In this document: positions 28,185-35,333 of the stretch, piece by piece
Layout of the letters: every line of letters starts with the position of its first letter
How positions within the stretch are numbered: position 1 is the stretch's first letter
From: Lactobacillus sp. ESL0677
GTDB taxonomy: Bacteria > Bacillota > Bacilli > Lactobacillales > Lactobacillaceae
Direction: 5' to 3'
DNA length: 64,000 nt
Assembly: GCF_029392875.1 (NCBI RefSeq)
Contig: NZ_CP113946.1
Coordinates: 186,001 to 250,000 of the forward strand
Made by a program: the position numbers and the translations under genes
Notes under the pieces: model-generated
The model's input: only the letters and a program-made list of their open reading frames with translations
Told to the model about the DNA's origin: nothing
Database searches by the model: none

Positions 28185-28188
28185 ACTT

Positions 28189-28226
28189 AAAAAGAAGAAT
28201 CTGAAAACCCCAGATTCTTCTTTTTT
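28189..28226 (+). terminator. Intrinsic terminator after murE-racemase
   Basis: AAAAAGAAGAATCTG (28189-28203) pairs with CAGATTCTTCTTTTT at 28211-28225, within a T-run. Confidence 0.9.
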
Positions 28227-28235
28227 ACGGAAAAT

Positions 28236-28249
28236 TGTAATCGATTTCA
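28236..28249. promoter_or_regulatory. Perfect match to the CcpA cre consensus
   Basis: TGTAATCGATTTCA fits TGWAANCGNTNWCA at all fixed positions. It lies 9 bases upstream of TTGACA (28259-28264), ahead of the 67-residue protein gene at 28338. Sites upstream of the -35 are often activating for CcpA. The -10 box is not clear: TATTAT at 28287 is too far from TTGACA. Confidence 0.65.
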
Positions 28250-28337
28250 CATAATTGATTGACAATTTTGCAATTATAGTTTAGTGTATTATGTAAGTAA
28301 TACAATACTAAATGATATTTGCAAAAGAGGTAGGACG

Positions 28338-28541
28338 ATGCTTTATCTTTTATACATACTGGTTGGTTTATTAATTATTTTGGCTGTTAACTTGGCGGTA
28401 ACTGCCTGCTTGACCCTCAAGGACATCTATCAACATCGCGATCAAGAACAATTAGCCTTTGGTAAGGCGTTTAAAAAGTACTTTATTAAAAATAACAATC
28501 TGCCAGTAAGTTTGACTGATTGGGAAATATTATTGAGCTAA
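28338..28541 (+). CDS. Small single-span membrane protein, unknown function
   Basis: A 67-residue protein. A hydrophobic N-terminal helix (LYLLYILVGLLIILAVNLAV) is followed by a hydrophilic, Lys/Gln-rich cytoplasmic tail of about 42 residues. The ATG at 28338 is preceded by AAAGAGGTAGGACG, a good ribosome site. The upstream in-frame ATG (28284) has none. A perfect cre site lies about 90 bases upstream, so carbon control is likely. It stands alone between the murE terminator and the riboflavin leader. I do not recognise the family. Confidence 0.6.
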   Translation: MLYLLYILVGLLIILAVNLAVTACLTLKDIYQHRDQEQLAFGKAFKKYFIKNNNLPVSLTDWEILLS

Positions 28542-28598
28542 ACTACTAGAGCCAAGGGGAAGGAGCTTGTCTTTAATTACCTTTTGTAACTTTAACTA

Positions 28599-28627
28599 TT
28601 GACATTTGGTAACGTCTAGCTTATTCT
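28599..28627 (+). promoter_or_regulatory. Promoter of the riboflavin operon
   Basis: TTGACA (28599-28604) and TATTCT (28622-28627) are spaced by 17 bases and stand some 20 bases before the FMN riboswitch. Confidence 0.8.
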
Positions 28628-28647
28628 TAAAGTAATTGAATACGGTT

Positions 28648-28777
28648 TCTTCGGGGCAGGGTGTAATTCCTGACCGACGGTGACAGCCTAAGTAAGCTGA
28701 AGTCCGTGACCCGCGTACATCGCGGTGGAGCTAGTGTGAGTCTAGCACCGACAGTTAAAGTCTGGATGGGAGAAGAA
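28648..28777 (+). promoter_or_regulatory. FMN riboswitch (RFN element)
   Basis: The conserved parts of the RFN aptamer are present in order: TCTTCGGGGCAGGGTG near 28649, CCTGACCGACGGTGA near 28669, an intermediate stem (CCGCGTACATCGCGG), AGTCTAGCACCGACAG, and the closing GGATGGGAGAAGA ending near 28776. Binding of FMN should favour the terminator at 28852-28885 and reduce expression of ribD-ribE-ribBA-ribH. The region 28777-28851 between aptamer and terminator is the likely antiterminator segment. Confidence 0.95.
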
Positions 28778-28851
28778 CAAATACGACTAATATTTGACTC
28801 GCGTCGTTTTGAGTGAACTTCGCTGAAATCATATTTGGTTAATAATGAATG

Positions 28852-28885
28852 GACCTCGTTGAAATAATCAACGGGGTCTTTTTTT
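28852..28885 (+). terminator. Riboswitch-controlled intrinsic terminator
   Basis: GACCTCGTTGA (28852-28862) pairs with TCAACGGGGTC (28868-28878; one G-T pair) followed by eight T. It lies between the FMN aptamer and ribD and is the expression platform. Confidence 0.9.
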
Positions 28886-28907
28886 GTGTATTTAGGAAGT
28901 GAAGATA

Positions 28908-29954
28908 GTGCAAGACAAGGATTACATGCAGATGGCCGTTCATGAAGCTTTAAAAGCACAGGGTGCGACTTGGACTAATCCGCTTGTTGGTGCGGTTTTG
29001 GTTAAAGATGGGCAAGTATTGGCAACAGGCTACCACCACCAATATGGTAAAGAGCATGCCGAGATTAACACGTTGTCGCATTTAGCTAAGCCAAGCCTAG
29101 CGCAAGGTGCGACTTTGTACGTGACGCTAGAGCCATGCAGCCATTACGGCAAGCAGCCACCATGTGCTAAGCGTGTAGTGGAAGTTGGCATTAAGCGTGT
29201 GGTAGTTGGTCAGGTAGATCCGCATCAAATTGTCGGCGGCAAGGGGATGCAATATTTAAATGAGCATGGCCTTGAAACCGAAGTAATTGGCGGTGTAGAG
29301 CAGTTATATGAGCGCTATAACTTTTTCTATCAAAAAAAGCGCCCGTTTGTCACGCTCAAGTATGCGATGTCACTTGATGGCAAAATTAATGAAGCTAAGC
29401 AGAAGCGAACGTTTTTAACAGGTGATGCAGCCCAAATTGATGTCCAAAAACTGCGGTGCCGTAATCAAGCGATTTTAATTGGTGCTAACACATTACGCAT
29501 TGACGATCCGCAATTAACAGTAAGAATTAAGAATTTGCCAATTCCGCCAATTAGGATTGTAGTCACGCGGGATGCCAACCAACTTGATTTTACTAAGCAA
29601 TTATTTCAATTACCGGGACAAATTTGGCTGCTTAGTGAACAACCATTAACTAAAAAAATAGGCGAAAACGTTGAATGTCTAACGGCTGAAAAATGGACGC
29701 CAGAAAAAATTGTGGCGTTACTTGCGCAGCGTGAAATCCAGTCACTACTAGTTGAAGGTGGCAGCCAGATTCAAGCTGAATTTATTGCCGCTGACTTGGC
29801 AGATGAAATTATTGCTTATGTTGCTCCGCAAGTTTTAGGCGGTACCGGCTTACCGGCAGCAGTTGGCCCAGCTTTAAGTGCTAAATTGCAGTATCAACTT
29901 CTTAATGTCCAACAATTGGGTCAAGATGTGCGCATTTGCGCAAGGAGAGGATAA
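28908..29954 (+). CDS. ribD: Bifunctional riboflavin deaminase/reductase RibD
   Basis: This enzyme carries out the second and third steps of riboflavin synthesis from GTP: deamination of the pyrimidine and reduction of its ribose side chain. The N-terminal deaminase domain has the zinc motifs HAEINTL and PCSHYGKQPPCAK. The C-terminal reductase domain starts near residue 142 (PFVTLKYAMSLDGKI) and includes LLVEGGSQIQAEF. I chose GTG 28908, with AGGAAG 8 bases upstream; GTG 28899 overlaps that site. It is the first gene of the operon after the FMN riboswitch and adjoins ribE without a gap. Confidence 0.93.
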   Translation: MQDKDYMQMAVHEALKAQGATWTNPLVGAVLVKDGQVLATGYHHQYGKEHAEINTLSHLAKPSLAQGATLYVTLEPCSHYGKQPPCAKRVVEVGIKRVVVGQVDPHQIVGGKGMQYLNEHGLETEVIGGVEQLYERYNFFYQKKRPFVTLKYAMSLDGKINEAKQKRTFLTGDAAQIDVQKLRCRNQAILIGANTLRIDDPQLTVRIKNLPIPPIRIVVTRDANQLDFTKQLFQLPGQIWLLSEQPLTKKIGENVECLTAEKWTPEKIVALLAQREIQSLLVEGGSQIQAEFIAADLADEIIAYVAPQVLGGTGLPAAVGPALSAKLQYQLLNVQQLGQDVRICARRG

Positions 29955-30560
29955 ATGTTTACAGGAATAATTCAAGGCACGGGTAAAATTACGCGCTTAG
30001 ACATTACAGAAAAGCATGCCAAGTTAGGTATTACTTCAGCCAAAATGGCCCAAAAAGATCTGCCACTTGGCGCCAGTATTGCAGTCAACGGTATTTGTCT
30101 GACAGTTACCGCATGGGATAATGATGAGTTTACGGTTGATGTAATGCCAGAAACAATGAAGCGAACAAACTTAGGCAACCTTACTAATGGCAGTTTAGTT
30201 AATTTGGAACCATCCGTTAGTGTCAACGGCACGCTTGACGGTCATATTGTTGCTGGTCATATTGATACAACGGCGGAATTAATTAAGCGTACAGAAACAG
30301 AAAATTCAATCGAGCTGCGCTTCCAAGTGCCGCACAAGTATGATCCGTATATTGTTGAAAAAGGCTCAATTGCAATTGATGGTATTAGTTTGACGGTCAC
30401 AATGGCAGAAAACGATGTCTTTGGCGTTAGTCTAATTCCGTTTACTATTGCCAATACCACGTTAGCTAATTGCCAGGTTGGCGATCACGTTAATATTGAG
30501 GTTGATATGATTGGTCGTTACGCAGTTAAGCAGATTCAGGCGTGGAAAAAAGAATTTTAG
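29955..30560 (+). CDS. ribE: Riboflavin synthase alpha subunit
   Basis: A 201-residue enzyme that dismutates two 6,7-dimethyl-8-ribityllumazine molecules to riboflavin. It has the two homologous barrel repeats: MFTGIIQGTG...GASIAVNGICLTVT and HIVAGHIDTT...KGSIAIDGISLTVT. It starts directly after the ribD stop and has AGGAGAGGATAA before the ATG. The product is the ligand precursor for the riboswitch upstream. Confidence 0.95.
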   Translation: MFTGIIQGTGKITRLDITEKHAKLGITSAKMAQKDLPLGASIAVNGICLTVTAWDNDEFTVDVMPETMKRTNLGNLTNGSLVNLEPSVSVNGTLDGHIVAGHIDTTAELIKRTETENSIELRFQVPHKYDPYIVEKGSIAIDGISLTVTMAENDVFGVSLIPFTIANTTLANCQVGDHVNIEVDMIGRYAVKQIQAWKKEF

Positions 30561-30570
30561 GAGGATAAAA

Positions 30571-31797
30571 ATGAAGGACGAATTAAACGAAAAAATGGCC
30601 AAAATTCTTGATCATATGAGAAATGGTGGCTTGGTTATCGTGGCAGATTCACCACAACGTGAGTCTGAGGGTGACATGATTGGTTTGGCAGAAAAAGTAA
30701 CCCCGCAAATGGTTAACACCATGATTTCTAAAGCTCGCGGCCTATTATGTGTACCGATGAGTAAGGCATACGCTGACCGCTTACAATTAAGTCCACTTGA
30801 AACGGGTTCAAATGATACTTTCGGTACAGCCTTTACTCTTAGTGTCGACTCAACCGAGACAACAACGGGAATTTCTGCTTTTGATCGGGCTAAAACGATT
30901 AAAAAGTTGGCAGACCCTAATAGTCAATGGGATGATTTTTATCATCCTGGTCACGTTTTTCCATTGGTTGCCAAAGAAGGCGGCGTTTTAGAGCGGACTG
31001 GTCATACTGAAGCCGCACTTGATTTGGCTCGTTTAGCCGGAGTTGCCCCAGTCGGATTTATCTGTGAATGCATTAAAAAAGATGGTACGATGGCTCGCCG
31101 TAAGGACTTGAAGGCATTAGCAGAAGGGCTGGGCATTCCTTACTTGACAATTGAGGAATTAATTGAATACCGTAAACGGCAAGAAAATAAAGATTTGGCA
31201 ATTGAATCCATTACTAAAGTTGATTTTCCAACTAAATATGGCCATTTCCAACTTGAAGGCTTTAGAGATAGTAAGCACCCAGACAAGCAGCCAACATTGC
31301 TAATTAGTAAGGGTGAAATTAAACCGGGTGAGCCACTCTTGTTGCGTTTGCACAGTGAATGTTTGACTGGGGATGTTTTTGGTTCTAAGCGCTGTGATTG
31401 CGGTGCACAACTGGCAGAAGCTTTGACTAAAATTGAAGAAAATGGCTCGGGTGCCGTGCTGTATTTGCGTCAAGAAGGCCGCGGAATTGGTCTGGAAAAC
31501 AAATTGCGCGCATACAAATTGCAGGATGAAGGCATGAACACTGTTGAAGCTAATCAGCAATTAGGTTTGCCTGTTGATGCCCGCCGCTATAATGTTGCTG
31601 GCGAAATTTTACGCCAAAAAGGTATCACAGAAGTTAAATTAATGACTAACAATCCAGATAAGGTTGCCCAGTTAGAAAACTTTGGCGTGCAGGTAGTGGA
31701 ACGAATTCCAATGGAAGTTGGTCTCACTGAGGAAAACAGACAATACTTGAGCACCAAGAAGCACGAAATGAATCATATTTTAAACGAGGTAGACTAA
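30571..31797 (+). CDS. ribBA: Bifunctional DHBP synthase / GTP cyclohydrolase II
   Basis: A 408-residue fusion enzyme supplying both branches of riboflavin synthesis. The N-terminal half (1-200) is 3,4-dihydroxy-2-butanone-4-phosphate synthase (RESEGDMIGLAEKVT, HPGHVFPLVAKEGG). The C-terminal half is GTP cyclohydrolase II, with the zinc-binding HSECLTGDVFGSKRCDCG and RQEGRGIGLENK. The open frame reaches back to 30511 inside ribE, but AGGAGGATAAAA sits just before the ATG at 30571. In the first motif Met replaces the usual Leu or Phe (DMIG), a conservative change. Confidence 0.95.
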   Translation: MKDELNEKMAKILDHMRNGGLVIVADSPQRESEGDMIGLAEKVTPQMVNTMISKARGLLCVPMSKAYADRLQLSPLETGSNDTFGTAFTLSVDSTETTTGISAFDRAKTIKKLADPNSQWDDFYHPGHVFPLVAKEGGVLERTGHTEAALDLARLAGVAPVGFICECIKKDGTMARRKDLKALAEGLGIPYLTIEELIEYRKRQENKDLAIESITKVDFPTKYGHFQLEGFRDSKHPDKQPTLLISKGEIKPGEPLLLRLHSECLTGDVFGSKRCDCGAQLAEALTKIEENGSGAVLYLRQEGRGIGLENKLRAYKLQDEGMNTVEANQQLGLPVDARRYNVAGEILRQKGITEVKLMTNNPDKVAQLENFGVQVVERIPMEVGLTEENRQYLSTKKHEMNHILNEVD

Positions 31798-31798
31798 A

Positions 31799-32272
31799 AT
31801 GAAAGAACTGACAGGAAAATTAGTGGCACAGCAAGATAAAAGAATTGGGATTGTGGTTGCCAAATTTAATGGTGTTGTGACTGATCGCTTGCTTAGCGGC
31901 GCTTTGGAACAATTGAAGATGTCCGGTGTATCTAGCGACAATATCGTTGTTGTTCACGTGCCAGGAGCATATGAAATTTCGCGGACTGTTAACTGTTTGG
32001 CTAAAAGTGGCAAGGTCGATGGCATTATTGCTTTGGGCGCAGTTATTCGCGGTGAAACTGACCACTATACTTATGTTTGTGAAGGTACAGCATCACAATT
32101 AGCAGCAGCCACTGCTAATGGCCCAGTGCCAGTAATGTTTGGCGTCTTAATGACCGATACTGTTGCTCAAGCAACTGATCGTGCTGGTGGTAAATCTGGT
32201 AATAAGGGTGCTGAATGCGCAACGGATATCTTAGAGGTTTTAAGCCTGGAAGAGCAAATCAACAATTTGTAA
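31799..32272 (+). CDS. ribH: 6,7-dimethyl-8-ribityllumazine synthase
   Basis: A 157-residue lumazine synthase that joins the products of RibD and RibBA. Typical motifs are VVAKFNGVVTDRLL, VPGAYEI and ALGAVIRGETDHYTYVCEG with the active-site His. It usually assembles as a 60-mer shell. The start lies one base after the ribBA stop, and a terminator follows, closing a complete rib operon. Confidence 0.95.
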   Translation: MKELTGKLVAQQDKRIGIVVAKFNGVVTDRLLSGALEQLKMSGVSSDNIVVVHVPGAYEISRTVNCLAKSGKVDGIIALGAVIRGETDHYTYVCEGTASQLAAATANGPVPVMFGVLMTDTVAQATDRAGGKSGNKGAECATDILEVLSLEEQINNL

Positions 32273-32305
32273 TATTGCCATTTTTTCTTACATAAATACA
32301 TGCTT

Positions 32306-32342
32306 AAAAAGCCATGACTGAGAAGAAGTCATGGCTTTTTTG
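32306..32342. terminator. Intrinsic terminator between ribH and the LysR gene
   Basis: AAAAAGCCATGACT (32306-32319) pairs with AGTCATGGCTTTTT (32327-32340). With A-runs and T-runs on both sides it can serve both convergent genes. Confidence 0.9.
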
Positions 32343-32347
32343 TGATG

Positions 32348-33262
32348 TTAAATAATTTTATCGACAAAATCTTTTTTTAGAATTTGCGTTGCGTAGTTAA
32401 TTTCATCTGTGAGTTTTGGTTGCGACTTGATTGTGGAAATAGAAAAATTAACGTTAATTTCATGTCTAGGTAGACGGACATAGTTGATATTAGACGGCTT
32501 TTGCTCATTAACAGCTTCGATACTGGTCGTCATATTTCCTAATCCTAGTTCAGCTAATTTAAGTGCAGTTGTGGAATCACGAACGTGGATAGTGGGATAG
32601 AATTCTAGGCCAATGTTGCTAAAGTAATTGTTGATAATTGCTTGGTAGCCTCGCTCACCATCGGTCACGATAAATTTTTCGTGATTGATTTTATTTAAAT
32701 CCTGAGCTAACAGCTTGATTTCATGTTTACCAGCTTCGTATAAATGTGAGTGCCGTCCTAGAACCAAAACTTGTGCTGAAGTGTATAAGCTTTCATTTTT
32801 AACATTTGGTAGGAGAATCGTGTTGCCGACAAAAAGATCTAATTGCCCATCCTGAAAGGCTTTTTCGGCATCTGCCGTGCTTAATTCGAAAGTTTTGGTT
32901 TGCAGGTTAGGGAACTTTGCAAATAATTGCGGCAATACGACTAAGTTGAATCTTTCACCTAATGGCGGTGTAATTCCCATTTGTAAGGTAGGGAAATAAT
33001 TTTTTTCATACTGCTTCATTTTTACTTTTAATTGATGCTGCAGCTGCAAGTTTTTCCGTAAATATTTAATTAATAGGTGCGCTGCTGGTGTTAATTTGAT
33101 TGGCTTAGTATCGCGCTTAACTAAAATAACATTGTATTTTTGTTCGTACTTTTTAATGACGCGACTAAGATAGGGCTGACTCAAGTACAATTTTTGCGCC
33201 GCTTCCGAAATTGAATTGCTGTTTTCTAATGTTTCCAAAAAAATCAATAAGCGATTGTTCAT
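32348..33262 (-). CDS. LysR-family transcriptional regulator
   Basis: A 304-residue regulator. The N-terminal winged helix (ISEAAQKLYLSQPYLSRVIK) is followed by a two-lobed periplasmic-binding-type effector domain from about residue 90 (LQMGITPPLGERFNLVVLPQ). It is transcribed away from the flavocytochrome-c-like gene with 118 bases between, the classical arrangement for control of the neighbour. The intergenic region has an inverted repeat AATAC / GTATT with 16 bases between, a possible binding site. The effector could be a small dicarboxylic acid, but nothing in the sequence proves this. Confidence 0.9.
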   Translation of the reverse strand: MNNRLLIFLETLENSNSISEAAQKLYLSQPYLSRVIKKYEQKYNVILVKRDTKPIKLTPAAHLLIKYLRKNLQLQHQLKVKMKQYEKNYFPTLQMGITPPLGERFNLVVLPQLFAKFPNLQTKTFELSTADAEKAFQDGQLDLFVGNTILLPNVKNESLYTSAQVLVLGRHSHLYEAGKHEIKLLAQDLNKINHEKFIVTDGERGYQAIINNYFSNIGLEFYPTIHVRDSTTALKLAELGLGNMTTSIEAVNEQKPSNINYVRLPRHEINVNFSISTIKSQPKLTDEINYATQILKKDFVDKII

Positions 33263-33328
33263 TAATATTTACCTATACCTATTTTGTAATACTGATTTTA
33301 ATAATTAAGTATTTCACATATTACCAAT

Positions 33329-33354
33329 TATAGTATTTAATGAAAGCGTGAACA
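33329..33354 (+). promoter_or_regulatory. Putative -10 box with a cre-like site at the transcription start
   Basis: TATAGT (33329-33334) is a plausible -10 box. TGAAAGCGTGAACA (33341-33354) matches the cre consensus at all but one fixed position (G for T at position 10). A site here would block transcription of the flavocytochrome gene when glucose is present. The -35 box is weak, which fits a LysR-activated promoter. Confidence 0.5.
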
Positions 33355-33380
33355 AGAACTTACTGATAGGAGGTTTACTT

Positions 33381-35207
33381 ATGGTTAATAATCAAAAATT
33401 TCAATGGGATGCAGTTTATGATGTTGCCGTTCTAGGATTCGGTGGTGCTGGTGCTACTGCAGCAAGGTTTGCAGCAGATAATGGTGCAAAAGTTTTGCTA
33501 GTAGACAGTGCTCCAGAAGGACATGAAGGTGGTAATACAAGATATTCAGGTCAAATGGTCGGTGCTGGGACTGATTTTGAAGGTTTGAAAAATTATCACG
33601 AACACCTTGCAGCACCATTAAAGCCTGACAAAAAAGTTTTCAATGCCTTAATTGAAGGCATGGCTAACATGGGTGATTACTTTAGAAAATATTTAGACGT
33701 CGAGCCTGTGAGCATGAAAAAGCTGCTAGCTAATACGCCGTCAACTGCTTATGTGACAGAGTATCCAGAATTACCTGATGCGGATTCTTATGATGCCTAT
33801 TTGGTACATAGTGGTGTTGATGATGCAGCATTGTGGAAGATTTTACGGCAAAAGGTTTTAGATCGATCTGATAAAATTGATGTTTGGTATGCTTCACCTG
33901 CAAAACATTTAATTCAAGATGGCGCTACTAAAACGGTGATTGGCGTTCAAATTGAACGTGACCATGTTTTGCGCAATATTAAAGTGAATAATGGGGTTGT
34001 TTTAGCCGTTGGTGGTTTTGAAAATAATAAAGATATGATCCAAGGCTTCTTGCAATCCTCTTACTTGTCACCAATTGGTACTTTGTACAACAAGGGTGAC
34101 GGCATTAAGATGCTCGAAGAAGTAAACGCACAATTATGGAATATGCGTTCATTTGAGTCACTAGGTCAATTCCACGGGTTGTCATTAAGACAAGAAGAAG
34201 GCGCGCGTTCAACGTATGCTCTGAATGTCTTTTGGCAAGAAAGCTCCACTGGTAGTGTCATCGTTGTTGGCGATGATGGTACACGTTACTTTAACGAAGC
34301 AGAAATGAATCGTCATGGTCATATTTATAATCATGGTGATTGGGTTGTGCCGTTGAACCAAAACCATCCTTACATGATTTTTGACCAACAAAAATATGAT
34401 GAATTGAAGAATGAACCAGACGATGGCTTGAAAGTTCCAGGTTTCTTGGAAAAAGCGATTAAGGCATCATCGATAACTGAATTAGCGCAAAAGATTGGCA
34501 AGAAGCCAGAGACACTTACTAATACCATTGCAGAGTTTAATTTTATGGTTGAGCAAGGAAAGGATTACGCCTTTCATCGCGAACCACAAACTTTGCGTGA
34601 ATTCAGTGAGAATGGCCCATATTATGCAATTGCTTTAAGACAAAATATGCTAAATACACAAGGTGGGGGACGTCGTGATGATCACGCTCAGGTGCTTGAT
34701 CCTGATAACCAACCTATTCCGCACTTGTATGAAGCAGGTGAATTAGGCGCACCATTTGTTAATAAATATACTACTGGTGGTAATGTAGCTGACTGTCTGA
34801 TCTCTGGTAAAATTGCTGGTGAAAATGCGGCAGCTGTTAAGCAAGAATTGCCAGTTTCAGGTGGAATTAACTTAAATGATGTAAGTATTAATCCTAACTT
34901 TGATGCAACTAGTGATGAAGATAATCAAAAGTACTCAACTAGTAAAAACCAATACCTTGGCTATAGTAATCAAGGAATGGGTGATGGGGTAGTTGTTCGG
35001 ACCACTCTTAGCGATGATGGTAAGATTGCCAATATTGAAGTGTTAAAGCAAACTGAGAGCGATGATTATGGACTAAAGGCAGTTCAAGAACTTCCAAAGA
35101 AAATGATTGCAGCTAACACTTATGATGTTGATGCTGTATCTGGTGCTTCACAAACAAGTAAGGCGATTAAAGAAGCGGTTAAGGATTCGTTAAATAAAGT
35201 AAGATAA
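33381..35207 (+). CDS. Flavocytochrome c-like fumarate reductase with C-terminal FMN-binding domain
   Basis: A 608-residue soluble FAD oxidoreductase of the fumarate/urocanate/acrylate reductase group. The FAD fold starts at residue 13 (VLGFGGAGATAARFAADNG), the substrate-binding region includes GGFENNKDMI, and the FAD-contacting end is TTGGNVADCLISGKIAGENAA. The last 90 residues are an FMN-binding domain with DAVSGASQTSKAI; family knowledge puts covalent FMN on the Thr of such D-x-x-SGA-S/T-x-T motifs by ApbE, a gene for which lies at 11123. No signal peptide, so the enzyme is cytoplasmic and may take electrons from NADH. ATG 33381 has AGGAGG upstream. The acceptor is unknown. Confidence 0.85.
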   Translation: MVNNQKFQWDAVYDVAVLGFGGAGATAARFAADNGAKVLLVDSAPEGHEGGNTRYSGQMVGAGTDFEGLKNYHEHLAAPLKPDKKVFNALIEGMANMGDYFRKYLDVEPVSMKKLLANTPSTAYVTEYPELPDADSYDAYLVHSGVDDAALWKILRQKVLDRSDKIDVWYASPAKHLIQDGATKTVIGVQIERDHVLRNIKVNNGVVLAVGGFENNKDMIQGFLQSSYLSPIGTLYNKGDGIKMLEEVNAQLWNMRSFESLGQFHGLSLRQEEGARSTYALNVFWQESSTGSVIVVGDDGTRYFNEAEMNRHGHIYNHGDWVVPLNQNHPYMIFDQQKYDELKNEPDDGLKVPGFLEKAIKASSITELAQKIGKKPETLTNTIAEFNFMVEQGKDYAFHREPQTLREFSENGPYYAIALRQNMLNTQGGGRRDDHAQVLDPDNQPIPHLYEAGELGAPFVNKYTTGGNVADCLISGKIAGENAAAVKQELPVSGGINLNDVSINPNFDATSDEDNQKYSTSKNQYLGYSNQGMGDGVVVRTTLSDDGKIANIEVLKQTESDDYGLKAVQELPKKMIAANTYDVDAVSGASQTSKAIKEAVKDSLNKVR

Positions 35208-35233
35208 TAGATATAGTAAGTATAACTAGTTAC

Positions 35234-35269
35234 AAGAACACCTCCTAGAGTTAGGAGATGTTCTTTTTG
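35234..35269 (+). terminator. Intrinsic terminator after the reductase gene
   Basis: AAGAACACCTCCTA (35234-35247) pairs with TAGGAGATGTTCTT (35252-35265), one mismatch, followed by T. Confidence 0.85.
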
Positions 35270-35333
35270 GTTATATAAAAGAAATGATTAAGATATGCTA
35301 TATTTATATTAACAGAATAAAGAGGTGTATTAC

